Below are positions 20,690 through 30,765 of a stretch of 30,765 bases of DNA, one piece after another. The notes under the pieces are model-generated. The model saw only the letters and a program-made list of their open reading frames with translations, ran no database searches and was not told the origin of the DNA. A program made the position numbers and the translations under genes. Numbering within the stretch: position 1 is the stretch's first letter; the number at the start of each line of letters is the position of its first letter. Source of the DNA: Entrophospora sp. SA101 (Eukaryota > Glomeromycota > Glomeromycetes > Entrophosporales > Entrophosporaceae); contig CAUDNR010004412.1 of NCBI GenBank assembly GCA_958430865.1, positions 121,791 to 152,555 on the forward strand, written 5' to 3'.

Positions 20690-21337
20690 TTCAACCAATA
20701 ATATACAACTATTGTGCCAAACCTAACCAAGCTGTGTATATGAAAGGACAGTTAATTGGTATAAACAGATATGATATTGAAGAGTGGCTAAAAATAAAAG
20801 AGGGTCAAATATTATAGTGGATAAATACATGTTAATTCCAATTACTAATAACAAATTTTGCTAATTTTAGATTTGTACATATTCGTTTTCATACCCATCA
20901 GGAAATTTAATATTATATAATTTTTTATGCAAATATTACAACTTTACATATTAAAACCCATGGATGTAATATTACAGTGGGAAATTTTTCCAGATGCCCA
21001 TGAAGAGGCATGTGGTTTTCATGAGTTGACAAGACAAAGATGGTATAATGGACTAAATAACATACCAGTATCATAACTGAGTATAGCAGTGAGATATGAT
21101 GGTAATGATAATAATGATGATGATGAACATAATGAACATAATATAATGTAAGGGTAAATGTTTTAATTAATATTTATTAATGATTAATGATTGATTAATG
21201 AGCTGTTTTTCATTTTTCTGTATTTTTTTATTTAGGAATCACCATCATCACCATCAACAGCAAACATGTCACCATCAACATTATCATCAACAACATCATT
21301 ATCAAACATGTCAGCATTGACATCATCATCAACATAA
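20690..21337 (+). pseudogene. Gene fragments of unknown family, possibly one gene
   Basis: Three protein-like pieces lie in order. 20690-20817 contains NYCAKPNQAVYMKGQLIGIN then RYDIEEWLKIKEG, to TAG. 20978-21076 follows an acceptor (ATATTACAG) and reads WEIFPDAHEEACGFHELTRQ then RWYNGLNNIPVS, to TAA. 21236-21337 follows an acceptor (TTTATTTAG) and is Ser/Thr/Pro-rich, to TAA. They could be exons of one gene, but I find no consistent donors. No family is recognised. Confidence 0.3.
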
Positions 21338-21717
21338 GGTTGTGAGCGAAACTTCTCCAGAAATCAATTGACAGAGTTTCCAACAGGTTACACATTAATT
21401 ATTTATTAGAGTTTCAGCATTATTATATTTGATGTTAATGAAACAACAAATAAACAAAGATAATAAATAAATAGTTTTTATTGCTTTCCCTAAGTGAAAT
21501 AATTAATTTTATTACAAATATTGTGCTTTTCTACCCATAATCCCAAGCTGGCCTTAAAGTCATGTTTGACTATCAAAAGTTGAAATCTTTTAATGGCTAT
21601 GATTTTTTATTTTATAAATAATCGTCAAACCAATTAAAATTATGTGATAATTTGAAATAAGATTGACAAAAATTTGGCCAATGAAATAATTATTTTGTGA
21701 TATGCAACACCATCCAC
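21338..21717. other. No feature seen
   Basis: AT-rich spacer without supported coding sequence. Confidence 0.4.
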
Positions 21718-21861
21718 ATGTACTTGGATGATTTGGAAATCCTTGCCAATAATAGATTCATAAGTGTTAATGGTATTCTAAGAAATTATTTTACAGAAGG
21801 CTTCAATAAAGGATTGTCAGAAGGCAGGTTTAAATATGAGTTAATATTATCATGTAGGTAA
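21718..21861 (+). CDS. Exon-like open frame, unknown
   Basis: ATG 21718 to TAA 21859-21861, 47 residues (MYLDDLEILANNRFISVNGI, then RNYFTEGFNKGLSEGRFKYE). The frame is open about ten codons further upstream. A GTAAAT donor-like site overlaps the stop, so it may be an exon. Composition is protein-like; family unknown. Confidence 0.25.
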   Translation: MYLDDLEILANNRFISVNGILRNYFTEGFNKGLSEGRFKYELILSCR

Positions 21862-22281
21862 ATATATTAGAAGCATAAACATATAATCAATTAATTAATG
21901 AAAGATTCAAAACTAACTAATCATTCAAAAATACCATCGAAACTGAAGAACCACTACAAATTATAATGAATGGAGTAATTAAAATCACTATATATAAAAT
22001 TTTTTTCAGTGTGTTTTTTTCTTTGAAATAAAAAATAAAAAAAAGTCAAACCAAGTAAGTGTTATTTATTTTTAAAAAAAGAATGGTGGTTATTTCTATT
22101 TGTCATCACTCTAGTTTTTTTTAAAAATCTATAGAAAAAATGCTATATTATAAAAGCAATAAAAACACTTTTCTAACCTGGAATATGTTGTTTTTTATGA
22201 CTTTCCTTAGAAGAACATACAATCTTAGAAATCAAGAAAGATTGAATTATACCGAAATCTGACCCAGATATATACTATGTA
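21862..22281. other. No feature seen left of the Tc1 element
   Basis: AT-rich sequence with poly-A/T runs and no supported frame. Confidence 0.4.
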
Positions 22282-23289
22282 CAGTGTGTTGTGAAAAAAA
22301 TTGCACATAAATAAAAACATATATCTCAACAATCATGCATTGAAATTAGATAAAAATAGATTCATTTGAAAGCCCATTATTTATTTTATTAGATGCAGAA
22401 AAATTAATAAGAAATTCTATCTCCATTTTTTTGTAATATTAATTCACAATGACTTTTCATAGATTTAATTAAATTTTGTACAGTTTCTTGGGGGATTTTA
22501 TCCCATTCTTCAATCATAAATTGTTTCAACTCGCTAGTATTTCCTGGCATTCTTCTTTCTACATTATTTTTTACGATCTGCCAAATATTTTCAATGGGAT
22601 TCAGATCGGGACTGTTGGATGACCAGTCTAAAACATGAATATTATTTGGGATAAAAAGTTTTTTGCAACATGCGAAGTGTGCTTAGGATCATTATCTTGC
22701 TGCAAATGCCAGTTTCTACCATACAGCTGTTGAGCAGCAGGAAGAAGCTGGTTTTGCAAAATATTCACATAAAAAGGACCATCCATTATTTCTGTAAAGC
22801 AAAACAAGGGGGTCTTGCCATTCAATGAAATTCCACCCCAAGCCATTACCTTTTGTCATGATTTTGGTAATCTTCTAACTGGTCTTTCTCCATTTTTATA
22901 CCATCTTGAAATTTTATTGCGAAATAAATTGAAGGCAGTCTTGTCTGTAAAAATGGTATAATCCCAGTCATCATTCAAATGAGTTTGTGCCCATGTTTTT
23001 CAAGCATCAATATGACTAATGGTAAGCATTGGGGTGGAAAGTGGTATGGCACTATTATACCCTTTTTTTGCCATGTGTCGCCAGATATTAGTGTGTGAAA
23101 TAGATATATTATGTGTATCTTGAATTCGAACTGCAAGTTGGCGTGTTGTAATTGCAGAGTTATGGTGAACTAATTGCCCGATTGACCGTGAAACTGTTTG
23201 TATAACCTTAGAACAGTGACCATTACCGCCAATATGTTTAATAATACCTTTTTCTTTGAGTTTTTTGATATTATAATTTTTTTTTCACA
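22282..23289 (-). mobile_element. Tc1/mariner-family DNA transposon, degenerate
   Basis: The left end CAGTGTGTTGTGAAAAAAAT starts right after a TA dinucleotide (22280-22281), as expected for this superfamily. The right end keeps only the inner part of the matching inverted repeat (ATAATTTTTTTTTCACA) and lacks CACACTG, so it is truncated. A transposase relic fills the element. Length is about 1 kb. Confidence 0.8.
22404..23275 (-). pseudogene. Tc1-type DDE transposase, broken
   Basis: Read on the minus strand: an HTH part (KHIGGNGHCSKVIQTVSRSI), TTRQLAVRIQDTHNIS, then the catalytic pieces DDWDYTIFTDKTAFN (first D), NWHLQQDNDPKHTS (second D) and SPDLNPIENIW (E), matching the DD34E layout of Tc1. 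It ends NGDRISY at TAA. In-frame TGA codons break it after HIDA and after LPKS, and a one-base loss near 22661 shifts the frame between VAKNF and FIPNNIHVLDW. No ATG-initiated full frame remains. It would have cut and pasted the element at TA sites; it is inactive here. Confidence 0.85.
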
Positions 23290-23382
23290 TATATAATTAT
23301 ATAATTAATAAAATAATAATAACGTTTTAATATATTATAATCTATTCATTATTTGCGCTACCAATAATGATAAAACATATTA

Positions 23383-25843
23383 CAGTCAACCCCCATATGC
23401 ACCCCATAAATGCACGCCCTCTCTAAATGCACGCTCACACTCATTCCCGAGCTTGGGATTTAAGAGATAAGTGCACCCCTCCATACATGCATTGCACGGT
23501 TCTTTTTTCATTCCCAACTATATAAAACCACCCTCCCTAAATGCACTCCTGTGACTTCACGTGATATTTGCAATGAAAATTGTGCAACATGTTATAATGA
23601 ATTTTTTTCAAAAAGTTCAAGTTTGTATTTTTATACAATACATTAATTTTTTCCTTTTTCTACAATACATTCATTGTTTGATCTTTTTACAAGAGTACAT
23701 TTATCATCGATCCTTTTCTTTTTTACAATATATTTATTGATATTTTTTTGCAAGAATAAAATTTGTTGTATTTTTATTTGATCTTTTTTACAAGAATACA
23801 TTTGTTGTATTCTTATTTGATCTTTTTTAATTTCCTTTACAAGATGTCTGAAACTGCTCGTTCGCCATATTTTATTTTATATCTTCTATCCAACAAATAT
23901 TAAATTGTTTCTTTATAATACTCTTTAAAGGTTTCAAATGGTAATGATAATTAATTAAATAAAATAATTGACTATTATTAACTAACAGTTATTACTTTCT
24001 TTGAAGTGAATGGTTAGTTTATTTTAAAAACATCAGATTGTTTTTCAGAATATAAATAAAGCTTAAAAATTCATATACAAAATTAAAAAAAATTCATATG
24101 CAAAATTAAATTTTTTAAAAAATTATACATGAAATTAAAGCAGATTCTTTTTCTAATAATAATACCTACCGTATCTAACCATTTAATTTTTGCATTCACA
24201 CTTCTCTCATTAAAATATTTGTTCTTTTATTGCTTTTATATAAAATGCCTCCAAAAAGTAGAGTAACTTTATCTGATTCTCAAAAAGCATGAATTTTGTT
24301 TATTTGCTAACAATAGCAAATTAACTAGAAGGAAATATGCTAATTGGATTGAACAAAAATAGGGAGTTAGAGTAGATGAAACAACCATAACAAGAATTCT
24401 GAAAAAAAGAAGAAATACTTAATACTGAAGTTACTAATCCAGATGCCAAAAGACATAAAAATGTAACAGTCCCTGAACTTGAACTAGCCCTCAAAGAATT
24501 TATTTTAATCTACCAAAACAGATCCATCTTAAGTGAAGCTATTTTAATCGAAAAAGTCAAGCAAATAGCAAGTGGATTGGGAGTTCCAGAAGGAACGTTG
24601 TCATTTTCTCCTGGATGGCTCTATAAATTCAAAAGATGTAATGGAATTAAAGAAAGAAAGCTTCATGGAGAGGAATCATCAGCTGATCTAAATGCAATAA
24701 CTGAAACCTTACAATTGTTAAAAGATAAATGTGCAAGCTATCCACCTGAAAGAATATACAACATGGATGAAACAGGTCTTTTTTATAGATTAGAACCAGA
24801 TCAAACATTAGCTACACAAAGACTTTCTGGACATAAAAAAATAAAGAAAGAATTTCAATTTCTTTGTGTGCTAACTCTGATGGATCACACAAATTAAATC
24901 CATTAATAATTGGAAAGTATAAAAAACCATGATGCTTTAATAATGTTAACATAAATAACTTACAAATGACATATCATAGTAATTCTAAGGCTTGGATGTT
25001 AACAACCATTTTCCAAGACTGGCTTCAGGAATTTGACAAAGAGGTTGCTAAGAAACATAGAAATCCACATGCCTTGCTACTTCTTGATAATTGTCCAAGT
25101 CATAAGATTGATGGTTTAGTTCTTCAAATGTTGGGATTCATTTCCTCCCTCCAAATACCACATCAAAAATCCAGCCAATGGATGCTGGAATTATTATGTC
25201 TTTCAAAAGACATTATTGACATTTACATATCAACTGGATTCTAAGTCAAGTTGAAAAAGGAAAAAATATAAAAGACTTAAAAATGGGTGTATTTGCAGGC
25301 AATACATTATATTATTAAAGGGTGGAGTGAAGTCACACCTGAAACCATCCATAACTGCTGGAATCACACCAAAATTCTTCCTGACAGAACCAATATTAAT
25401 TTAACTAACCTCTCTGATAACAATTCAACAATAAATCAGGCTGTTGTTACTCTTAACCTAAATGATCCAATGCCTGTTGAGGAATTCTTGAATAATCCAG
25501 AAGAAGAAATTGTATATGAAATTCCTGAGGATGATAAAATTGTTGAAATAATTGTGGAAATGTATAAGCAGCAGACAGAAGTAGGAAGCAATAATGACGA
25601 AGGAGATGAAGATGATAGTGTTGAACAAGTATTAATAAGTACTAGTGAAGCTTCAAAAAGTTTGGAAATTGTCCATGCATTTTTATTACAACAAGAAAAT
25701 ACTAATGAACAAGTAAAATTAGTTAATTCTCTTGAAAAATTTATTAATTTAAAAAAAATAAATACAATGAAACAAACTACAATAGATAGATTCATGTCTT
25801 GAAAATTATCTTTCTTTCTTCTAACAATAAATGGGGCATACTG
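23383..25843 (+). mobile_element. Pogo/Tigger-like DNA transposon, degenerate
   Basis: The left end TACAGTCAACCCCCATATGC is the standard pogo/Tigger-type terminus with a TA target (23381-23382). The left 170 bases carry several AATGCAC motifs. At the right, ATGGGGCATACTGTA (25831-25845) matches the inverted left end with about ten bases missing from the middle, and ends at TA. A transposase relic lies between. Length would be 2461 bp. Confidence 0.68.
24245..25802 (+). pseudogene. Pogo/Tigger-type transposase (CENP-B/DDE_1), broken
   Basis: Starts MPPKSRVTLSDSQKA, a CENP-B/psq-like HTH, followed by a second DNA-binding part (LSFSPGWLYKFKRCNGIKER) and a DDE_1 core. Visible catalytic acids are ERIYNMDETGLFY (first), HALLLLDNCPSHK (second) and TTSKIQPMDAGIIMSFK (third, in a shifted frame). 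An acidic tail ends TMKQTTIDRFMS at TGA 25800. Damage: TGA after DSQKA, TAG after IEQK, a break before TEVTNPDAKRHK, a frame shift near 24840-24900, two shifts around 25140-25290, and TGA in the KRHY-HLHI segment. It cannot make a functional protein; the order of domains is still complete. Confidence 0.85.
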
Positions 25844-25907
25844 TAACAAAACCAGACAAAGTGAACATTGGTATTACCAGAATTACAGGGATCCATATTG
25901 TTTGTTT
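25844..25907. other. Short spacer between pogo and hAT elements
   Basis: The 8 bases before the hAT terminus are GTTTGTTT, which do not match the 8 bases after its other end (CTCTGCAT). Confidence 0.6.
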
Positions 25908-26180
25908 CAGGGTTGGCAAATGACCAGGTCCATTGTGACCAATGGATTTTGGACTAGGTCCATTGGATCTATTGCTGGTCCATCAATTTCTGGTCTATCA
26001 ATGGTCCATTTATTTCATTGGCTATCCAGGGGTGTGATGCAATAGACCATCAATGGATCAATGGACTTCCTGATCCATTGATGGTCTATTGAAAATTTCC
26101 TAATATGGATATATTATTACACAAATAGATCACAAAATGACCAATCCATTGGTCCATTGGTGGTCCATTGGTCCATTGAT
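25908..26180 (+). repeat. Left terminal inverted repeat of the hAT element
   Basis: Starts CAGGGTTGGCAAATGACC; built from repeated GGTCCATTGG motifs in both orientations, which may be subterminal transposase-binding sites. Confidence 0.88.
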
Positions 26181-26187
26181 TTATTTT

Positions 26188-26298
26188 TTTTTATTTTTTA
26201 TTAAATCAAATATTTTTATTTTTTATTAAATCAAATATTTTTATTTTTTATTGAATCAAATATTTTTATTTTTTATTAAATCAAATATTTTTATTTTA
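26188..26298. repeat. 25-bp tandem repeat, four units, inside the hAT left arm
   Basis: Units of TTTTTATTAAATCAAATA plus T-rich sequence; TTAAATCAAA recurs at 26201, 26226, 26251 (one change) and 26276. Confidence 0.88.
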
Positions 26299-26327
26299 AT
26301 CTTTATTTACAAAAAATTTACAAAAAA

Positions 26328-29300
26328 TTAATCATTATATATTATAGGCAATATATCAAATATGAAATCTGGTGCGTCGAGACCAGCAGGAAACAAATCT
26401 GTCAAAGTCCACTTGGCCCTTTTATTTTCTGCTGGGTGTGATTCATCTAATGGAGCATGTTGTTCCATTTCATCATCAATATTTTCATTGGAAGTCATGC
26501 TAATCCATTCATCTACTAACATCTGCCATTCTTCTGTAGAATTAATAAATCCTTCATCACCATCACCATCACCATCATCATTATCCCCATCAATATTTAT
26601 TATTTCCTTTTCCAGTTCTTCTAATTTTAAATTTAATTAATTGATAAATATAGGTTATATTATATAGACTTAAAGTATTCATTATAAATTTACCTAAATC
26701 TTGATAAGTTTCTTCTGGGTTTGAATTATGATCATTTGTTTCTGTCACAAAGTCATTTAAATCTTCAGTTTGAAGTTTGTTAACAGTTGATTGCATTTTT
26801 AAATTAATTATATCACCATGGATCTGGCTTATTTTCAATACCTTTTCATACTATTAAAAAATATATATATATATATTAAAAAAAATTTGGATTGAATAAT
26901 CTTAAATGATTTTTTTTTTTGACTTACATGAAGACGGTTTCAAAGAGGTGTGTGTATTAACTTCATTTTTGAAAATAATCTCTCCACTGGAGCAGAGTTG
27001 ACACACATACCAAAAATATGACATGCTAACTTTGCAAGTTCATTATTATCTCTTGACAAGGAACCCCAGTATAATAATAAATCACCTTTATATTGATTAA
27101 AAATTTCACTAGAATAAGGAAATTTCATTTGATTATATCTTTCAAATTCGAAAAGGATTGATGTAGGTTTTTCGTTAATCCATGAATCATAATAATAAAG
27201 AAGCCATGATTTTAAAGAAAATGACAATCTTGGTATAATATTTGAGTCAAATTTTTCTGCCCTATAACTTGGATGAAGCCAAAAAGAAAGAATAAGTATA
27301 GGTTGCTCCCAAATACTCCAGCACCTTTCTAACCTAGTTAACATTTTTTGTCCAAATATCTGATCTGGGTAGCTCTTATATAACTTAACAAGGTATCCAA
27401 AAGAGTGGAAAACTTCAAAAAGTCTAGCATTATTAGATTGAAGCTTATCTAATGCATTACATAATGGAACCAGAAGATTTCGAAGAGTTTTAATATATCC
27501 CCAAAAAGACTCAGAATCAATAATTTCACATATAGCCTTATCTAAAGTTAATTCATTTCAAGTTCTGCGTTCATATTTTGTAACTAAAATCTTAAATTTT
27601 AATAAATATATTATTTGAAATTAAAATAAATACAAAAAGGAAAATATTATATACAGAAAGGTTCTTTTTATGGAATATACAGAACCCTACCAAAAATAGC
27701 AATTCATTCTATAAAAAAGGAAACTAAATTGTAGCTCAAAATTTTTGTAAAACCAATGTGACATTTATCACAGACGTGATGATTAAATTTGTGGGCTGGG
27801 GGTGGCAGGAATTACACAGTGTTTACCAACTCTAAGAATTAATCCTTATTTGTCACATAGGTTCTGTATATTTCATAAAAAGAACCTTTCTGTATATAAT
27901 ATTACCCATACAAAAAATTTAATAAATATATTATTTGAAATCAAAATAAATACAAAAAATATAAAAATATATAATTATGTACTAAAACATTATTAATTAC
28001 TTCTAATGCTTGTTTGCTATTTATAAGGCTGGTAAAACATCTATGGTAACTATTCCAATGAGTATCACCAGGACGCTGTAAGGAAATATATTTTTTATAA
28101 AGAATCTTTTGTTCTTTACATAGTTTTCCCATAAAATATGCTGACTTATTGAAAAATGAAATAATTTTTATAGCCTTCTCTGAAGCCTCTTCAAAATCTA
28201 TTGATTCTTTAAAAATTTCACCTACTACTAGATTGATTTGATGTGCGAAACATGGTAGGAAGGTTATATTTTTGTATTTCACTCTTAAGGTAGATCTAAA
28301 AAAATATTATTTATTAACATTTTGAATAACAAAAATATAAATATATAAATTAAATATATAAATAAATATATAAACCAACCTTGCTGATGCAAATCCACTT
28401 GCTGAATCAGTGACAATGCAAATAATTTTTAATTCTTTATTATCATTTAACCAGGACTCAATTTGACTTATAGCATCAATTGCTCTAGATCTTTCACCCG
28501 AAATATCTACTGCATTCCAAATTACACTTTTACCTTCAGATGTGATTATTACCAATCCTAGAATTGATTGTTTGACACAATTTTTCCATCCATCAAACAA
28601 AACTGTTAGACCAATGTTTTCTTCTTTTACCATTTCTTGTAATTTTATTCGCACCATATGTGATTCATCCTCGAGTATTCTGTCACTTAATGATCTTCTT
28701 TTTGGTAAATTTAATCCCTTATTGGCAAAATTTAACATTGCCTTTGCTTCAGGGTTATCGACCCAATTAAATGACCACCCACAAGAAATAGTTGCTCTTA
28801 ATACCAATCTTTCCCATTGCTTCTGTGAATCTTCTGATAACTTTCTTGGCATGTAATATTGTATTGTGTTTTCTCTAGGATTATTTTCAAATTGAGGAGG
28901 CAAATTATTGTTTAAAAATTTTAATCCCTGGAACTTATTACGAATAGATTTAGAAGAACTTGCAACAGATACAAATTGTAATTCATCCACTTCTAAAATA
29001 TAATCAATTTCAAATTAAAAATAAATAAAATAAATTCAAATTAAAAATAAATAAATTATTGAAAATAAACATTTAGTTACCTGAAATTTCACTACCATCA
29101 TTATCAATATTAATTATTTTCCTTTTTTTGTGTTTATTTTTTACTCTTTCTTCTTTTTCTTCTTCATCTATTTTTCGTAAAAATTCATTTAAAGCCTCAC
29201 TTGAAAGTTCTGCTTTGAAATAATCACAATGCTTCAAATGATTCCTGCAAATCTTTTTTTTATTTGTAATTACTTTGACAGAAGTTGCAGGTTCCAGATT

Positions 29301-29411
29301 TTTAATACAAGCTTTACATTTAGCACCATAATTACTTTTATTTACTCTTTCTTTTGTGATTGTAAAATATAAGGTCCACTGGTGCTTTTCTTTGCCTCCA
29401 TATATAGTCAT
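26328..29411 (-). pseudogene. hAT transposase, six exons, interrupted by two TGA codons
   Basis: Exons 29411-29081, 28992-28380, 28295-28001, 27590-26928, 26850-26694 and 26620-26328 join in phase to 783 codons with GT-AG introns. Domains: BED-type zinc finger (W12, C32, C35, H58, H61/C62); RNase H-like core with D244 (LFDGWKN) and D306 (CIVTDSASG); FLPCFAHQINLVVG; and a C-terminal hAT dimerisation domain (LLLYWGSLSRDNNELAKLAC, then NSAPVERLFSK). It ends in an acidic tail (GDNDDGDGDGDEGF) and DFIFDILPIIYND. TGA codons stand at codon 424 (YERRT-NELTL) and codon 630 (IHTPL-NRLH). Everything else is open, so decay is recent, or the element is fed by readthrough. The start is the ATG before TIYGGKEKHQW; an upstream in-frame ATG adds only Ile repeats. 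It would have moved this element. Confidence 0.88.
27643..27903. mobile_element. 261-bp MITE nested in a transposase intron
   Basis: Terminal inverted repeats of 44 bases (27643-27686 and 27860-27903), starting AATATTATATACAGAAAGGT, differ at one position. There is no coding capacity. It sits in the intron between exons 3 and 4 of the hAT transposase. The flanks 27598-27638 and 27918-27958 are a direct repeat of 41 bases with one mismatch (AATAAATATATTATTTGAAA and on). Confidence 0.85.
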
Positions 29412-29455
29412 TTTAATTATAATAATAACTATTATAATTATAATTATAATATTAT

Positions 29456-30180
29456 TCATGAAAAAAATGAGAAAATTTTCTTTTTGAATTGGTGATTTTA
29501 TTATTATAATTATATATATAATTATAATATTATTCTTTGTGAAAACTTCTTATTTTTTGAATCAGTGTTATTAATTATAATGTTATTGTTGAATTGATGA
29601 TGGTTATGATTATAATAATTATAATGTTATTCTTCAGTGTTATTAATTATAATGTTATTGTTGAATTGATGATGATTATGATTATAATAATTAAAATGTT
29701 ATTCTTCATGAAAAAGTTGAATTGATGATTATTGTTATAATATTTATTCTTTGTGAAAAAGTTCTTTTTTTTTGAATTGATGATTATTATTATTTATTTT
29801 CGTGAAAAAGTCTTTTTTTTTTGAATTGATGGTTATTATTAATTATAATATTTATTCCTCGTGAAAAAGTTCTTTTTCTTTGAATTGATTATTCTGCATG
29901 AAAAAGTTTTTTTTTTTTTTTTGAATTGATGGTTATTATTATAATGATAATATTTATTCTTTGTGAAAAAGTTCTTTTTTATAATTATATTTATTCTTCA
30001 TGGAAAAGTTCTTTTTTTTGAATTGATGATTATGATTATAATTATAATATTATTATTTGTGAAAAAGTTCCTTTTTTTTTGAATGGTGATAATTATAACA
30101 TTTACTCTTTGTGAAAAAGTTCTTTTTTTTGAAATAGTGATTATACTGAAAAATTCTTTTTTTTATAATGTAATTCTTTA
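29456..30180. repeat. Degenerate minisatellite inside the hAT right arm
   Basis: More than ten irregular units of TTCTTTGTGAAAAAGTTCTT, poly-T, GAATTGATGATTATTATTA and an ATAAT tail, with unit lengths of roughly 45-75 bases. It fills the gap between the transposase start and the right terminal repeat. The short frame at 30083-30286 is a by-product. Confidence 0.85.
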
Positions 30181-30309
30181 TAATTTATTTCTTTCAATTA
30201 ATAAAAACAAAAGTAATATAAACCTTTTGCTAACAGAGTTGTTTCGGGGAAAATTTTTTTTGATGAAATACTTACACAAAAGATGAAGATATTTACACAA
30301 GATGAAAAC

Positions 30310-30609
30310 AAATCAATGGACCACCAATGGACCACCAATAGACCAATGGATTGGTCATTTTGTGGTCTATTTGTGTAATAATATATCCATATTAGGAAAT
30401 TTTCAATAGACCATCAATGGATCAGGAAGTCCATTGATCTATTGGTGGTCCATTGGTGGTCCATTGCATCACACCCCTGGATAGCCAATAAAATAAATGG
30501 ACTGCTCAATGGACAGATGAAGGTCCATTGGAAATTCTAAATAGACCAATAGACCAAGTGAGCATTTGACCAATGTCCATCAGTCCATATGTCCATCATG
30601 CCAACCCTG
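30310..30609 (-). repeat. Right terminal inverted repeat of the hAT element
   Basis: The reverse complement begins CAGGGTTGGCATGATGGAC; its inner part pairs with 25995-26180. The outer third has its own arrangement of CCATTGG-type motifs. Confidence 0.88.
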
Positions 30610-30765
30610 CTCTGCATAGTTCATCCAACATTTGGTTAACAAAATGGGTTCCCTGGTCTGTCAACAATATCTTAGGACAACCATGACGACTTATAATATC
30701 TTCATAAAAGAATTGCACCACCGAAGCAGCTTTGGCGTCAGGAATTGCCCTAGCTTCTGGCCACT
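30610..30765 (-). pseudogene. Ty3/gypsy integrase core fragment (partial)
   Basis: The minus-strand frame enters from the right edge: WPEARAIPDAKAASVVQFFY, then ISRHGCPKILLTDQGTHFVN and QMLDELCR. This is the rve integrase core, with the second catalytic aspartate in LLTDQGTHF. The first aspartate lies beyond the window. The frame runs straight into the hAT terminus at 30609, so the hAT end interrupts the integrase. No matching continuation is found on the other side of the hAT element. Confidence 0.85.

Larger units (their letters stand above)
25908..30609 (-). mobile_element. hAT-superfamily transposon with long inverted termini (4702 bp)
   Basis: Both ends begin CAGGGTTGGCA reading inward. 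Inverted arms of about 273 and 300 bases follow (25908-26180 and 30310-30609). The inner 190 bases of the arms are nearly identical (for example TATCCAGGGGTGTGATGCAA), while the outer 100 bases differ between arms. Each arm contains about ten CCATTGG/CCAATGG motifs. The transposase gene is inside on the minus strand. No 8-bp target duplication flanks it. Confidence 0.88.

Noticed and set aside
25436..25849. Minus-strand 137-aa frame
   Set aside because: Antisense shadow of the pogo transposase acidic tail.
25908..26180. CRISPR-like array of repeated GGTCCATTGG motifs
   Set aside because: Motifs are short, in both orientations and irregularly spaced, and the region is a transposon terminal repeat in a eukaryotic genome.
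28542..28856. Plus-strand 104-aa frame
   Set aside because: Antisense to exon 2 of the hAT transposase.

Overview
This is an AT-rich eukaryotic window with short GT-AG introns, a kinase tail typical of expanded receptor-like kinase families, two ordinary housekeeping genes, and many decayed DNA transposons. The style is fungal and most like Rhizophagus and its relatives (arbuscular mycorrhizal fungi). That placement is inferred from gene style, not from a marker gene. I saw no rRNA or tRNA genes.

Layout. 1-441: the 3' end of a protein kinase gene. 1964-3020 (+): a complete four-exon endonuclease V. 3695-5578 (-): a complete six-exon ArfGAP1/Gcs1-type Arf GTPase-activating protein. 5.6-6.8 kb: a possible small secreted protein and a kinase relic. 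6827-16232: a 4.5-kb unit present twice with no difference I could find, separated by an extra 361-bp copy of the unit's own end (order X-R-R-X-R). Each unit carries one gene for a secreted or membrane protein with five 11-residue amphipathic repeats followed by a hydrophobic, Gly/Ala-rich domain resembling the ISG12/IFI6-16 family. 16.3-19.9 kb: two diverged paralogs of that gene, head to head, flanked by inverted fragments of an unnamed protein family. So four ISG12-like genes lie within about 10 kb, with 5, 5, 0 and about 2 repeats.

20.4-21.9 kb holds a 33-bp minisatellite and gene fragments I cannot name. The rest is transposons: a Tc1/mariner element (22282-23289), a pogo/Tigger-like element (23383-25843), and a 4.7-kb hAT element (25908-30609) with long terminal inverted repeats, a six-exon transposase (26328-29411) and a 261-bp MITE nested in one transposase intron. 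The right end of the hAT element abuts a piece of Ty3/gypsy integrase at the window edge.

The most interesting part is the ISG12-like cluster. The genes share a signal-anchor first half, a conserved upstream element and one intron position, and they differ mainly in the number of 11-residue helical repeats. In-frame stops in the transposases are largely TGA, several at positions where relatives have Arg, which fits CGA-to-TGA decay.
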